Positions 1 through 8,465 of a stretch of 11,891 nucleotides of DNA are shown piece after piece (within the stretch, counting starts at the first letter, position 1; each line of letters starts with the position of its first letter). This stretch comes from Candidatus Hydrogenedentota bacterium (GTDB taxonomy: Bacteria; Hydrogenedentota; Hydrogenedentia; Hydrogenedentales; CAITNO01). Both the position numbers and the translations under genes were made by a program. The DNA lies in the NCBI GenBank assembly GCA_011046175.1, contig DSBB01000063.1, forward strand, positions 1 to 11,891, written 5' to 3'. The notes beneath the pieces were generated by a model, which saw nothing but the letters and a program-made list of their open reading frames with translations, was not told the DNA's origin and did not search any database.

Positions 1-476
1 ACGTTATCCTCATATCTGCGTCGAAACTCCAGGAAGCCAAAGGGGAACGCCGTGACAAGATCACACGGCGGCAAACGATATGCGCCTCTTTTTTGAAAGC
101 AATAGGTCGCCGCCGCAGACGCCTCATGTCCCGCCGGCACGTACATCACATAACCGCCCGGCGCGCCCGCCGATTCGATTCGCAATGACAATGCAGGAAC
201 AAGGCGTTTATGGTTTTCGATTCGGACGGTGTACGCAAACGGTTCCCCGCGAAAGACCGCGTGCGGCGCCTCCCGCCGCACAGCCAGGCGCCGTAACGAC
301 CATCGCGCCGCGGGCAGCGAAAGAAACAGCATGCCAAAAACGCCGGCAAACACGATATAGAGCAGGTTTTCTCCGGTGTTCATGGCGGATAACACCAGCA
401 ACACAAATATCAACAACATCACAAGGCCGGGGAGGGTGATTCGCCCCAGCAGCGCTTTGCCGTAATTCGGGTTCAT
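1..476 (-). CDS. DUF58 domain protein, N-terminal part (cut by window edge)
   Basis: This is the first 158 codons of a gene that runs off the left edge, so no stop is visible. The ATG at 476-474 lies two bases after the stop of the MoxR-type ATPase gene (TAATCATG), which implies translational coupling in one operon. Two hydrophobic segments sit at about residues 14-32 and 38-57, followed by a soluble stretch with an immunoglobulin-like feel. Near residues 128-150 the pattern KRGAYRLPP followed by TAFPFGFLE matches the conserved start of DUF58 proteins, as does the NHKRLVP stretch near residue 88. DUF58 proteins are membrane-anchored, usually carry a downstream vWA-like region, and are nearly always encoded beside MoxR ATPases. 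Their biochemical role is poorly defined; chaperone-like, metal-insertion and envelope-stress roles have been proposed. The family call is fairly firm from sequence plus context, but the function is open. Confidence 0.85.
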   Translation of the reverse strand, partial: MNPNYGKALLGRITLPGLVMLLIFVLLVLSAMNTGENLLYIVFAGVFGMLFLSLPAARWSLRRLAVRREAPHAVFRGEPFAYTVRIENHKRLVPALSLRIESAGAPGGYVMYVPAGHEASAAATYCFQKRGAYRLPPCDLVTAFPFGFLEFRRRYEDN

Positions 477-478
477 GA

Positions 479-1426
479 TTACACGGGCACCTTGATTCCG
501 GCGACAATCTCACGGATAATGCGTTCGCGCTCGCGCGCGGCGGCGGCCAAGTCGGCGCCGCGCGATTTCACCAGGATGCGATGGGCGAGAGTGGGAACGG
601 CAAGCGCCTTGACGTCGTCAGGGGTGACGAAATCACGCTCCTCGACCATGGCGCGCGCCTGACTCGACTCGTACAGCGCTTGAGCGCCGCGCGGACTCGC
701 GCCCAGACGCACCTGTTCGTGCTCGCGCGTGGCGCGGACGATTTGCAGGACGTACCGCTCGACGGTGGGTTCCACCTTAACATTGCCCACCTCCGCCTGG
801 ATGTCCAGCAGTTGGGCTGCGGTCAAGGCGGGCTTCAGCGCGGCAATTGCGTCAAGCGGGTTATGACGGCGCATAATGCGCATTTCATCCGCTTCCGGCG
901 GATAGCCGATATCCACGCGCAGCAGGAATCGGTCAAGTTGCGATTCCGGCAGCACGTACGTTCCCTCGTATTCGATGGGGTTTTGGGTTGCAATGACCAT
1001 AAAAGGCCTGGGAAGATTGCGCGTAACTCCGTCTGCCGAAACCGTGTATTCGCTCATGGCTTCCAGAAGCGCGCTTTGCGTCTTTGGAGGCGTTCGGTTA
1101 ATTTCGTCTGCGAGCACCACGCTTGCGAAGATGGGCCCCGGACGAAACTCGAATTCGTTTTTTTGGGGATTGAGGATCGAAACGCCCAGCACGTCCGACG
1201 GCAGCATGTCGCTGGTGAACTGGATGCGCGTAAAGGAACAGTCTATCGAGCGCGCAAGGCTCTGCGCAAGAGTCGTCTTGCCAATGCCGGGCACGTCTTC
1301 GATAAGCAGGTGTCCGCGCGCGAGCAATCCGACCACGCATAACTTCACCACTTCGCGTTTGCCAAACATGACCTGCTCGACGTTGTTGATAAGCCGCGAT
1401 ATCCCGGCGATGCTTTCCTGACGCAT
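479..1426 (-). CDS. MoxR-family AAA+ ATPase
   Basis: This 315-residue protein has the full MoxR layout: Walker A VPGIGKTT (about 45-52), Walker B VVLADEINR (103-111), sensor 1 ATQNPIE (146-152), a LDRF arginine-finger region (164-167) and sensor 2 GASPRG (242-247), with a C-terminal lid domain. MoxR ATPases use ATP hydrolysis to remodel or activate partner proteins, typically with vWA or DUF58 proteins; the next gene here is DUF58. The open frame extends 49 codons upstream, but I chose the ATG at 1426 because AAAGGA lies about 6 bases before it and the protein then begins at the usual point (helix before FGKREVV). The extra 49 residues are cysteine-rich and unlike the family. The gene heads a leftward operon with a 197-bp leader in which I could not define a convincing promoter. 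The substrate is unknown. Confidence 0.95.
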   Translation of the reverse strand: MRQESIAGISRLINNVEQVMFGKREVVKLCVVGLLARGHLLIEDVPGIGKTTLAQSLARSIDCSFTRIQFTSDMLPSDVLGVSILNPQKNEFEFRPGPIFASVVLADEINRTPPKTQSALLEAMSEYTVSADGVTRNLPRPFMVIATQNPIEYEGTYVLPESQLDRFLLRVDIGYPPEADEMRIMRRHNPLDAIAALKPALTAAQLLDIQAEVGNVKVEPTVERYVLQIVRATREHEQVRLGASPRGAQALYESSQARAMVEERDFVTPDDVKALAVPTLAHRILVKSRGADLAAAARERERIIREIVAGIKVPV

Positions 1427-1623
1427 TCGTGTCCTTTCGCTTAATAATGTTACAGAACCTGTCCTCGCGGCTTTTTGTTGATTAGCGCGGCAGAACAGGC
1501 ATGAACGGATTACCTGTCCGGTGACGACAACTCCATCCGTTAACCGCAAACAATGCAATCCATGGCAACACACGTTTTTTCCATCTACGATGTAACAAAC
1601 GTCCTCACATGGTTATTTCTGAG

Positions 1624-2589
1624 TTACAACCACCGTTCGAACCATTCATCGGCGATTTCAAGGGTTTCCGGCGTGACGGTATGACCATCATGATGGGTGA
1701 AATGATCGAGCGCGCCGGGCGCGCCCAGCAATTTATATACTTTTGAGGCCAAGGCAACCGCCTTCTGACAGCTCTTGGGATTGTCATGCAGCGCGTTCGA
1801 CACCGATGTGATCACCTGCACAGGCGTGGGAGCGGCCAGCGCAAGGATATGCTCCCAATCAAAGGGGAATTTGCCTGTTTTGGCCGCGCGCGCCAGATCG
1901 GGAAACAGCACCATTTTCTCTTGGCCGGGCCACATCCCCGCATGTTTGTCCGTGGCAAGCCGCGTAAAACCGCAGCTTGCCACGCATGCCTGCACCCGGT
2001 TGTCATGGCAGGCGAGCAACAGCGCGTTCAATCCGCCCAACCCGTGACCTATCACGCCTATGCGCGTTGCGTCCACCCGCTTGATTTCCTCAAAAACATC
2101 CAATGCGCGGCTGTGATCCGCCAGCATCTTTCCGGCAAAGGAAATATCCCTGTTTTCCTTGTAAAACCCATCCGTGTTGTACGGTTCCTGCCTGGGGTTG
2201 GCGCGTCTGCCCACGCCGGGTATGTCAATCGCCAGCGTAACATAACCGAGTTCGGCGTAATGTTGCGCAAACGCGAAACGGGGATTGTCTTCAAGGCCGG
2301 CCGGTTCGTCCTTCCCGTAAACAGTCTCATGATGGCAACAGAGGATGGCGGGCGCCTCATCGCGGCCTTCCGGGATAAAAAGCCAGCCGCTGACCATTTC
2401 CACTTCGTTCAGAAAAAAGATTATCTGGCGTCGCGTAACGCCATGCACGTCGTTTTCCTCCTGCGCGCGAATTTGCAGGTCCACCTCCTCATATTTGGGC
2501 GCGCGCACAATTTTGTTGAACGCATCCTCGATTTCTCTGCGGGTGTCCGGCCATCCTGTTAAACTTGCTACCTTTGTTAAGTCCACCAT
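1624..2589 (-). CDS. Dienelactone-hydrolase-like alpha/beta hydrolase lacking the nucleophile serine
   Basis: This 321-residue protein has the alpha/beta hydrolase fold of the dienelactone hydrolase / acyl-peptidase-like group: a beta-strand region PAILCCHHETVYG (about 80-92), GYVTLAIDIPGVGRR (115-129), the nucleophile-elbow strand RIGVIGHGLGG (176-186), and a C-terminal DGHTVTPE (301-308) that supplies the expected catalytic histidine, H303. The elbow should read G-x-S-x-G, but here it is G-H-G-L-G, with glycine 183 (codon GGG) at the nucleophile position. The acid residue is uncertain; D269 is a candidate. No signal peptide is seen, so it is probably cytoplasmic. I chose the ATG at 2589 rather than one 36 codons further up because the family's N-terminal helix begins here and the extra residues look like translated leader; the ribosome site is weak (ACGGA). 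It stands alone on the minus strand, divergent from ligA. Substrate unknown, and hydrolase activity is doubtful. Confidence 0.85.
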   Translation of the reverse strand: MVDLTKVASLTGWPDTRREIEDAFNKIVRAPKYEEVDLQIRAQEENDVHGVTRRQIIFFLNEVEMVSGWLFIPEGRDEAPAILCCHHETVYGKDEPAGLEDNPRFAFAQHYAELGYVTLAIDIPGVGRRANPRQEPYNTDGFYKENRDISFAGKMLADHSRALDVFEEIKRVDATRIGVIGHGLGGLNALLLACHDNRVQACVASCGFTRLATDKHAGMWPGQEKMVLFPDLARAAKTGKFPFDWEHILALAAPTPVQVITSVSNALHDNPKSCQKAVALASKVYKLLGAPGALDHFTHHDGHTVTPETLEIADEWFERWL

Positions 2590-2635
2590 AATTCCGTCTT
2601 TTCTTTTCTGCTTGATCGCTTCGGAGGCGCGCGGG

Positions 2636-2665
2636 TTGGGCGCGCGTCCTGTTACATGATAAAAT
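2636..2665 (+). promoter_or_regulatory. Possible promoter for ligA and the downstream operon
   Basis: TTGGGC (2636-2641) and TAAAAT (2660-2665) are separated by 18 bases, and the -10 element carries an upstream TG (TGATAAAAT), the extended -10 pattern of sigma70-type promoters. It would give a leader of roughly 125 bases before ligA at 2799. The -35 match is poor (TTG only). This is the best candidate I see in the divergent gap, but it is unproven. Confidence 0.35.
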
Positions 2666-2798
2666 CCCGGGTGCGTCGCGCGCTCGTTTTGGAACAACGT
2701 GCTTCAAGAACGCGCGATACTATCTTCTTTGCCTAACATACTGCCATGAATAGAGGGGACGTTACAATGTCAACCTGCATGTTACCGGAGAGGCGGCG

Positions 2799-4898
2799 AT
2801 GACAAAAGAGACCAAAAGGGATCAGAACGATCTGCGCGGGCGACACAAACGGCTGTGCGAGGAGATAGAAGAGCACAACAGACGGTATTACCTTGAGGCC
2901 GCGCCGGCCATAAGCGATGGGGAATATGACGCGTTAATGCGCGAGCTTATCGAGATCGAAACGGCCTGTCCCGAATTGGTTTCCCCTGAGTCGCCCTCGC
3001 AGCGCGTGGGCGGGGCGCCGTCGGAAGGATTCGCCACGGCGCGCCATCAAATCCCGATGCTCTCGATAGACAACACCTATAACGAGGCGGAGTTGCGCAA
3101 CTTTGACGCGCGGGTGCGGCGCGCGCTCGCGGGCAAGCAGCCGCGGTATGTGGTGGAGTTGAAGATAGACGGGGTGTCCGTAAGTCTGCGTTACGAGGAA
3201 GGCCGTCTTGTCCGTGCCGCCACCAGGGGCGACGGCCAACAGGGGGACGACATCACGGCAAATGCGCGCACCATCCGCTCGCTGCCGCTGCGGCTGCGAA
3301 ACATTGCGTCGGATAAAAACGCCGCGGACAACGAACTGTTCGGTAATCACGAAGACGCGCCGCCAAATCCTCTGGAAGTGCGCGGAGAAGTCTTCATGAA
3401 GGTGTCGGAACTGGAACGCATCAACCGCGACCGCGAGGCGCAGGGACTGGAACCGTATCGCAACCCGCGCAACACCACGGCGGGCACGCTTAAACTTCTG
3501 GACCCGAAGCAAGTCGCAAAAAGACGGTTGGACGTGTTCTTGTACGACATGGTCGAGGGGGTTCCCGCCCATGTTTCCACCCACTATGAACTACTCGCTC
3601 TACTGCGAAGCATGGGATTCCCCGTGAATCCCCACCACGCGCGTTGCGATTCCATTGAAGACGTGCTTGCGGTGTGCGGGCAATGGCGGCAAAAGCGGCA
3701 CGCGCTGGATTATGAAACGGACGGCATGGTCATCAAGGTGGACGCCTTGGAACAGCGCCGCGAGTTGGGCGCAACATCCAAGGCGCCGCGGTGGGTCATT
3801 GCCTATAAGTTTCCCGCGGAAACGGCGCGGACGCGGCTGCGCGACATTACCGTGCAGGTGGGCAAATCGGGCGCGCTTACACCGGTGGCGGAACTGGAGC
3901 CCGTAAAACTGGCGGGCACCATTGTCAAGCGCGCTACGCTACACAATTTTGAAGAGGTGATGCGCAAGGATTTTCGCGTGGGCGACCTGGTGGAAGTGCA
4001 AAAAGCCGGAGAAATCATTCCGAATGTTATCCGCGTTATACCCGAGGCGCGGCCGGACGCTGCGCCGCCCACCATGCCGCCCGCAAAGTGTCCCGCCTGC
4101 GGAAGCGAAGCGCATCGCGACCCGGAGGGCGTGTTCTACCGCTGTTTGAATGCGGCATGTCCAGCCCAGGTGAAGGAGCGGTTGGAACATTTCGCAAGCC
4201 GCGCCGCAATGAATATTGAAGGGCTTGGTCCGGCGCTGATTGAACAGATGGTGGGTCGCAATCTGGCCAAAGACCCGGCGGACCTGTACGCATTGGACGC
4301 CGCAACGCTGGGCGGACTCGAGCGCATGGCTGAAAAATCAGCGCGCAATATCATTGAGGCCATAGACAAGTCGCGGCAACAACCGCTGCACCGGCTGCTG
4401 CTCGGGTTGGGCATTCGCCATGTGGGCGCGCGCACCGCTGCATTGCTGGCCGCCAAGTTTGGTACAATGGACGCATTGATGCGAGCGACCATTGAAGAGC
4501 TCACGGATGTGGAAGATGTCGGCGATGTAGTGGCGGCGGGCATACGCGATTTCTTTGATGTGGCGGAAAACCGCGCGCTCGTGGAACGGCTCCGCAGCGC
4601 GGGGCTGGATTTCAAGGCCGAAAATACGTTGGCCGCGAAAGAAGACGCGCCGCTTCATGGCTTGACCTTTGTCGTAACGGGAGCGCTGGAGAGTTGTACC
4701 CGCGACGAAATGCATGAGCGCATTCAACGACTGGGCGGGCGGTTTGCCACAAGCGTGAGCAAAAAAACGGATTATGTGATTGCCGGCGCAAACGCCGGAT
4801 CAAAACGCGACAAGGCGGAAAGCCTGGGCGTGAAGATTTTAACCGAAAAGGAATTTCAGACGCTGGTGGACTCGCTGACAGGAAACAACCATGAGTGA
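2799..4898 (+). CDS. ligA: NAD-dependent DNA ligase LigA
   Basis: This 699-residue enzyme seals nicks in duplex DNA using NAD+, for Okazaki fragment joining and repair. All domains are present in order: an N-terminal Ia region (HNRRYYLEAAPAISDGEYD, about 26-44), the adenylation domain with the AMP-accepting lysine K122 in ELKIDG, TRGDGQQGDD (142-151), EVRGE (193-197) and YETDGMVIKVD (305-315), an OB fold (VGKSGALTPVAELEPV, about 354-369), a four-cysteine zinc finger (C431, C434, C449, C454), helix-hairpin-helix repeats (about 470-600) and a C-terminal BRCT domain (about 617-692). It is a little longer than the usual ~670 residues, partly from an extra hydrophilic stretch of roughly 15 residues near 169-192. 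The start is supported by GGAGAGG at 2787-2793, five bases before the ATG. The stop overlaps the next start by 8 bases, so ligA probably leads the lipid-transport operon. Confidence 0.98.
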   Translation: MTKETKRDQNDLRGRHKRLCEEIEEHNRRYYLEAAPAISDGEYDALMRELIEIETACPELVSPESPSQRVGGAPSEGFATARHQIPMLSIDNTYNEAELRNFDARVRRALAGKQPRYVVELKIDGVSVSLRYEEGRLVRAATRGDGQQGDDITANARTIRSLPLRLRNIASDKNAADNELFGNHEDAPPNPLEVRGEVFMKVSELERINRDREAQGLEPYRNPRNTTAGTLKLLDPKQVAKRRLDVFLYDMVEGVPAHVSTHYELLALLRSMGFPVNPHHARCDSIEDVLAVCGQWRQKRHALDYETDGMVIKVDALEQRRELGATSKAPRWVIAYKFPAETARTRLRDITVQVGKSGALTPVAELEPVKLAGTIVKRATLHNFEEVMRKDFRVGDLVEVQKAGEIIPNVIRVIPEARPDAAPPTMPPAKCPACGSEAHRDPEGVFYRCLNAACPAQVKERLEHFASRAAMNIEGLGPALIEQMVGRNLAKDPADLYALDAATLGGLERMAEKSARNIIEAIDKSRQQPLHRLLLGLGIRHVGARTAALLAAKFGTMDALMRATIEELTDVEDVGDVVAAGIRDFFDVAENRALVERLRSAGLDFKAENTLAAKEDAPLHGLTFVVTGALESCTRDEMHERIQRLGGRFATSVSKKTDYVIAGANAGSKRDKAESLGVKILTEKEFQTLVDSLTGNNHE

Positions 4899-5976
4899 CA
4901 CGCGCCTAAAGGCGCCGGATAAACTGAACGGCGAAACGGGAGCGCGGCTTTTCGATGAGGCGCGCCGCATTTGCCGCAAAGACATAAAGACGCTCATCCT
5001 TGACCTTTCGCAGACCCGCGACATGGACTCCCTGGGCGGCGCATGGTTGCTGAAGATCGCCGAATACGCTCGCCGCAGGGGGGGGGAGTTCAAGTGGGAA
5101 GGGCAACCCGAGGCGATTGCAGACTTCATGGCAATGCTTGCGCCCGCGCTGAAAATGAAACCGCGTCCGGCGCGAAAAGAACCGGGGATGTTTGAAAGTC
5201 TCAGCGACGCGCTCACCGGCGCCGCCTGCGAATTTGCCGAATTTTTGAACCTCTGTGTGGACGCCATCTACTGGACCGCTGTGGCGCCCTTTGAAGGCAA
5301 GGGCTTCCGGTTTGACGCCTTTTTGGACGAAGCCCACGAAATGGGGGTTCGCGCCATACGTATTGTATGTCTTATGAATTTTCTGCTCGGCCTTATCATC
5401 GCCATGCTCTCCGCCAAACAGGTCGAGGCATTCGGCATGCAGATTTACGTGGCAAATCTCATCATGATCGGGTTCGCGCGCGAACTCGCCGCCATCATGA
5501 CCGCCACGGTCGTCTCGGCGCGCACCGGCGCCGCCATTGCCGCCGAACTCGCCACCATGAAGGTGCAGGAGGAGATAGACGCGTTGCGCGGCATGGGCAT
5601 AAACGTGGCGCAATACCTGATTGCCCCCAAACTTCTCGCGCTGCTTGTCGTATTGCCGTGCCTTGTCACGCTCGGGCTTATCTCCGGACTTGCCGGCGGC
5701 GCCGTTTGGGGCGTCTTCGTGCTGGGATTCCGCCCGTCAATATGGTATCAACAGACCCTTGGCGCCGCATACATGGACGACATCATACAGGGCATGTTGA
5801 AAACCGTCTTCTTCGCCATTGCCATTGCGTTGATCGGCTGCCACAACGGACTGCGGGTCGCAGGGGGATCGCGGGGCGTGGGACTTATGACCACCCGCGC
5901 GGTGGTCATGGACATTTTCATGCTGATTTGCATAGACATCGTATTTGCCGCCATTTTCTATTATTTGCTCGGATAA
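4891..5976 (+). CDS. mlaE: STAS-MlaE fusion permease of an MCE lipid ABC transporter
   Basis: This 361-residue protein joins two parts that E. coli encodes separately (MlaB and MlaE). Residues 1-88 form a STAS-like domain with the DLSQTRDMDSLGG element (38-50), where S47 sits at the usual STAS serine position. Residues about 115-361 are the MlaE permease with several hydrophobic helices (about 155-178, 186-206, 245-280, 303-318 and 340-360) and the family signature ARTGAAIAAELATMKVQEE (210-228) followed by MGI. MlaE forms the inner-membrane channel that moves phospholipids between the inner membrane and the periplasmic MlaD ring, powered by MlaF. STAS-MlaE fusions are known in many bacteria. 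The ATG has AGGAAA at 4880-4885 and lies inside the 3' end of ligA. A run of nine G (5078-5086) falls in the STAS part (RRRGGEF), but the frame is intact. Confidence 0.95.
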   Translation: MSDTRLKAPDKLNGETGARLFDEARRICRKDIKTLILDLSQTRDMDSLGGAWLLKIAEYARRRGGEFKWEGQPEAIADFMAMLAPALKMKPRPARKEPGMFESLSDALTGAACEFAEFLNLCVDAIYWTAVAPFEGKGFRFDAFLDEAHEMGVRAIRIVCLMNFLLGLIIAMLSAKQVEAFGMQIYVANLIMIGFARELAAIMTATVVSARTGAAIAAELATMKVQEEIDALRGMGINVAQYLIAPKLLALLVVLPCLVTLGLISGLAGGAVWGVFVLGFRPSIWYQQTLGAAYMDDIIQGMLKTVFFAIAIALIGCHNGLRVAGGSRGVGLMTTRAVVMDIFMLICIDIVFAAIFYYLLG

Positions 5977-5983
5977 GAACCTC

Positions 5984-6736
5984 ATGGAAGACATCATCAT
6001 AAAAGTAACCGACCTTGTGGCGCATTACGGCGACTTCAAGGTGCTCGACGGCGTATCGTTCGAGGTGCGCCGCGGCGAGATATTCATGATCGTGGGCGGC
6101 AGCGGCTGCGGCAAAAGCACACTGCTGAAGCACCTGTGCGGGCTGATGCGCCCCACAAGCGGCGAAATCCTCTTCCAAGGGAAAAATGTCGCCGCCATGG
6201 ACGAGGATGAACTGGCGGAGATGCAGCATACAATCGGCATCGCATTCCAGTCGAGCGGCCTGTTCAATTCCATGACGGTCGGCGACAATGTCGCCATGCC
6301 CATGCGCGAATTCGGCAATGTGGATGAAGCGTTGATTGACAACCTGGTGCGGTTCAAACTGAGTCTTGTCGGCCTTGCGGCGGCGCAGTATCTTATGCCC
6401 GGCGAATTGTCGGGCGGCATGCGCAAACGCGCCGGGCTGGCGCGCGCCATTGCGCTGGACCCCGCATTGGTCTATTTCGATGAGCCGTCCGCCGGACTTG
6501 ATCCCATCATCGCCGCGGGCCTGGACGAAATGATTTTAAAACTGAAACGCATGTTAAAGACAACCTTTGTTATTGTTACCCATGAACTGGAGTCCATAAG
6601 ATTGGTGGCGGACCGCGTTCTCATGCTCGACAAGGGCAAGGTGGTTTTCTGCGGCGCCCTTGACGAGGCCATGACCGCGCCCATCGAGAGGCTGCGCCAG
6701 TTTTTCGACCGGCGGCCCGATGAATACATTACGTAA
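5984..6736 (+). CDS. mlaF: MlaF-type ABC transporter ATPase
   Basis: This 250-residue ATP-binding subunit powers the Mla/MCE phospholipid transporter on the cytoplasmic face. It shows Walker A GGSGCGKST (38-46), the Q-loop glutamine Q89 in IAFQSSGLFNSMTV, the ABC signature LSGGMRKR (142-149, the form typical of MlaF/Mkl ATPases), Walker B LVYFDEPSAGLDP (162-174) and the switch histidine H200 (IVTHE). The length is normal for the family. The start chosen is the ATG at 5984, seven bases after the mlaE stop. A longer frame starting at 5945 would overlap mlaE and adds residues that fit no family pattern. The ribosome site is weak (GGATAAGA across the mlaE stop), which suggests coupling to mlaE translation. 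Conserved neighbours on both sides make the assignment secure. Confidence 0.96.
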   Translation: MEDIIIKVTDLVAHYGDFKVLDGVSFEVRRGEIFMIVGGSGCGKSTLLKHLCGLMRPTSGEILFQGKNVAAMDEDELAEMQHTIGIAFQSSGLFNSMTVGDNVAMPMREFGNVDEALIDNLVRFKLSLVGLAAAQYLMPGELSGGMRKRAGLARAIALDPALVYFDEPSAGLDPIIAAGLDEMILKLKRMLKTTFVIVTHELESIRLVADRVLMLDKGKVVFCGALDEAMTAPIERLRQFFDRRPDEYIT

Positions 6737-6834
6737 CACATTATGAGATAGAATATGTAAGCGCCGTTGCGTTTGCTCGTTTTCGTTCAATCTGCGAACG
6801 GGCCGGGGAACACTATCAGAAAGGAACCGATGCG

Positions 6835-7818
6835 GTGGCAACGCGAAAGCAAAAATTCAAGGTCGGCGTTTTCCTGCTGGCGTGCATATCGTTCATGACG
6901 GCGGCAACGCTGGTCATCACGGGCATTTATCAGGACCCGGGCGCGCATTATTGGCTTGAATTTGACGAATCCATACTGGGCCTGTATGAAGGCGGCATGG
7001 TCGAGTATCTCGGCGTGCCCGTGGGCAAGGTGCGCGAAATCTATGTGACGGAAGGCCAGTATGCCCATGTGGACATTGTCATTGACCCCAACAAGGTCAC
7101 GCTGCATGAAGGGGTCGAGGGGCAGCTGGTTATTTTCAGCATTGCGGCGGGCACAATGGCCATATCGCTCAGCGGCGGCAATCCGGAACTGCCCAAACTC
7201 GAGGAATACACCCAAATACCGACAAAACCAAGCACCATCGAAGCGTTCAGCTCACAAATGACCAAAATCCTCGAGGATGTCGCCGACATTGCCGAAAATA
7301 TCAGCGGACAAATAGCGAATCTCGACGAGACCGCCATCAGCGATATTGTGCATCAGGCGCGGAACCTGCTGAATCGGGGAGAAACCTTTGTGGACGATAC
7401 GAACGCCCTCGTACAGGAAACCACCGAGGCGGTAAAGGACGTCCGCGAACATGCCGACACTCTCTTTGACGCGATCCAGGAACACAGCCAAGATTTGAAA
7501 CGGCTGACCGCAAAATTGGAAAAACTCATTGACGTTACAACGGAACGGGCGGAAACGCTCGATATAGAACAACTCCAGAGACAGTTCGGCGATTTGCTGA
7601 AGGAGGTTACCGCCGTCGCGGCGCAGGTGGATGAAACCGTCGCCAATATGGATGTCATAGCAACCGACGTCATACATCAGGCCGACAATGTTGAATTTAA
7701 TCTACGCCGCACCATGACGGAGATGCGGGACGCCTTCGAGAGCATCCGCATGTTGGTGAACAATCTGAAAGACGACCCCTCCGCATTGTTGCGCGGCCCT
7801 GGGCGCGTGCGGGAATAA
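6835..7818 (+). CDS. mlaD: MlaD-type MCE-domain lipid-binding protein
   Basis: This 327-residue protein carries one N-terminal membrane anchor (about 9-31), one MCE domain (about 37-115) with the usual GVPVGKVREIYV element (60-71) and the hydrophobic stretch VIFSIAAGTMAISL (99-112), and then a long, charged, probably coiled-coil region (about 135-315). It ends near DPSALLRGPG, a motif common at the C-terminus of MCE proteins. MlaD subunits assemble as a hexameric ring in the periplasm that passes phospholipids to or from the inner-membrane MlaEF complex; the long helical tail resembles MCE proteins that form extended tunnels or contact other partners. The start is GTG at 6835, with AAGGA at 6821-6825. 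An ATG five bases earlier (6830) is out of frame. A 98-bp gap separates it from mlaF, longer than the other gaps in this operon, with no gene inside. Confidence 0.94.
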   Translation: MATRKQKFKVGVFLLACISFMTAATLVITGIYQDPGAHYWLEFDESILGLYEGGMVEYLGVPVGKVREIYVTEGQYAHVDIVIDPNKVTLHEGVEGQLVIFSIAAGTMAISLSGGNPELPKLEEYTQIPTKPSTIEAFSSQMTKILEDVADIAENISGQIANLDETAISDIVHQARNLLNRGETFVDDTNALVQETTEAVKDVREHADTLFDAIQEHSQDLKRLTAKLEKLIDVTTERAETLDIEQLQRQFGDLLKEVTAVAAQVDETVANMDVIATDVIHQADNVEFNLRRTMTEMRDAFESIRMLVNNLKDDPSALLRGPGRVRE

Positions 7819-7832
7819 GGAAGACTGGAACC

Positions 7833-8465
7833 ATGATGATAGGACGCTGCTTTTGTTGCATTGTTTTGCTGCTGCTGACGGCGGGATGTCTGACTGCGCC
7901 GGATATCGAGAAAACACGGCTTTATATGTTGCAGCCGGATATCAACGTCCCCACGGCGGCGCCTCTCGAACTTACCCTCGGGGTGCGGCCCCTCTTTGCC
8001 GCACGTCCTTATGGCCTGCCCATGACGTTTCTTGACGCCAACCAGCAACTGGGCTACAGGACTAAGGAAGAATGGGCCGAACCGCCTGCAGACACGGTTA
8101 CCAGGGCGTTGACCGACGCGCTGGCGGCCACAAAGCGCTTCAAGGATGTGGGTAACGCCTCGGACATGGCAAGGCCGGAACTTCTGCTCACGGGCGAGCT
8201 GCGAAAGTTTTATGAGAACCGCGCCGTTGAACCAAGGCGGGCGGAAGTGGAGGTGCGTCTGGAATTGCGCTTCTCCCGCGCCCCCGGCGCCTACTGGGCG
8301 CAGACGCTCAGCGAAACCGTGGCCATCCAAGCCGACGACGCCCCCGCATTTGCCGCGGCCATGAATGAGGCTGTTGCGTGTCTCGTGGTTCGCGCGGCGG
8401 ATGCCATCGCCGCTGTAGACCCGCCGGACATGAATGACGGCGCGTTGACAGGGCAAAAACGCTGA
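7833..8465 (+). CDS. ABC-type transport auxiliary lipoprotein (PqiC/ABC_trans_aux-like)
   Basis: This 210-residue protein starts with a lipoprotein signal: positive residue, hydrophobic core, then lipobox LTAGC with C19 as the lipidated cysteine. After it come the Y-x-L element (YMLQP, 31-35), a beta-rich region (ELTLGVRPL, 46-54) and the EEWAEPPADTVTRALTDAL stretch (79-97), which matches the layout of the ABC_trans_aux / DUF330 family that includes PqiC (YmbA). These lipoproteins accompany MCE transporters and are thought to sit at the outer membrane as the distal partner of the periplasmic MCE protein. It is the last gene of the operon, 14 bases after mlaD, with AAGGAAG at 7817-7823 ahead of the ATG. 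ATG 7836 is an equally possible start. Residues past about 195 look like a disordered tail. Family call good, partner role inferred from context. Confidence 0.85.
   Translation: MMIGRCFCCIVLLLLTAGCLTAPDIEKTRLYMLQPDINVPTAAPLELTLGVRPLFAARPYGLPMTFLDANQQLGYRTKEEWAEPPADTVTRALTDALAATKRFKDVGNASDMARPELLLTGELRKFYENRAVEPRRAEVEVRLELRFSRAPGAYWAQTLSETVAIQADDAPAFAAAMNEAVACLVVRAADAIAAVDPPDMNDGALTGQKR

Noticed and set aside
80..439. A plus-strand open frame near the left edge
   Set aside because: It is antisense to the DUF58 gene, which has membrane segments, family motifs and operon context.
581..1342. A 253-codon plus-strand open frame
   Set aside because: It is antisense to the MoxR ATPase gene, which has complete Walker and sensor motifs.
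1427..1573. A 49-residue N-terminal extension of the MoxR protein
   Set aside because: It is cysteine-rich and unlike the family, and a good ribosome site precedes the internal ATG at 1426.
6737..6834. A terminator or small gene in the mlaF-mlaD gap
   Set aside because: The only hairpin (CGTTC with GAACG near 6784-6800) is short and has no T-run. No frame with a ribosome site is seen.
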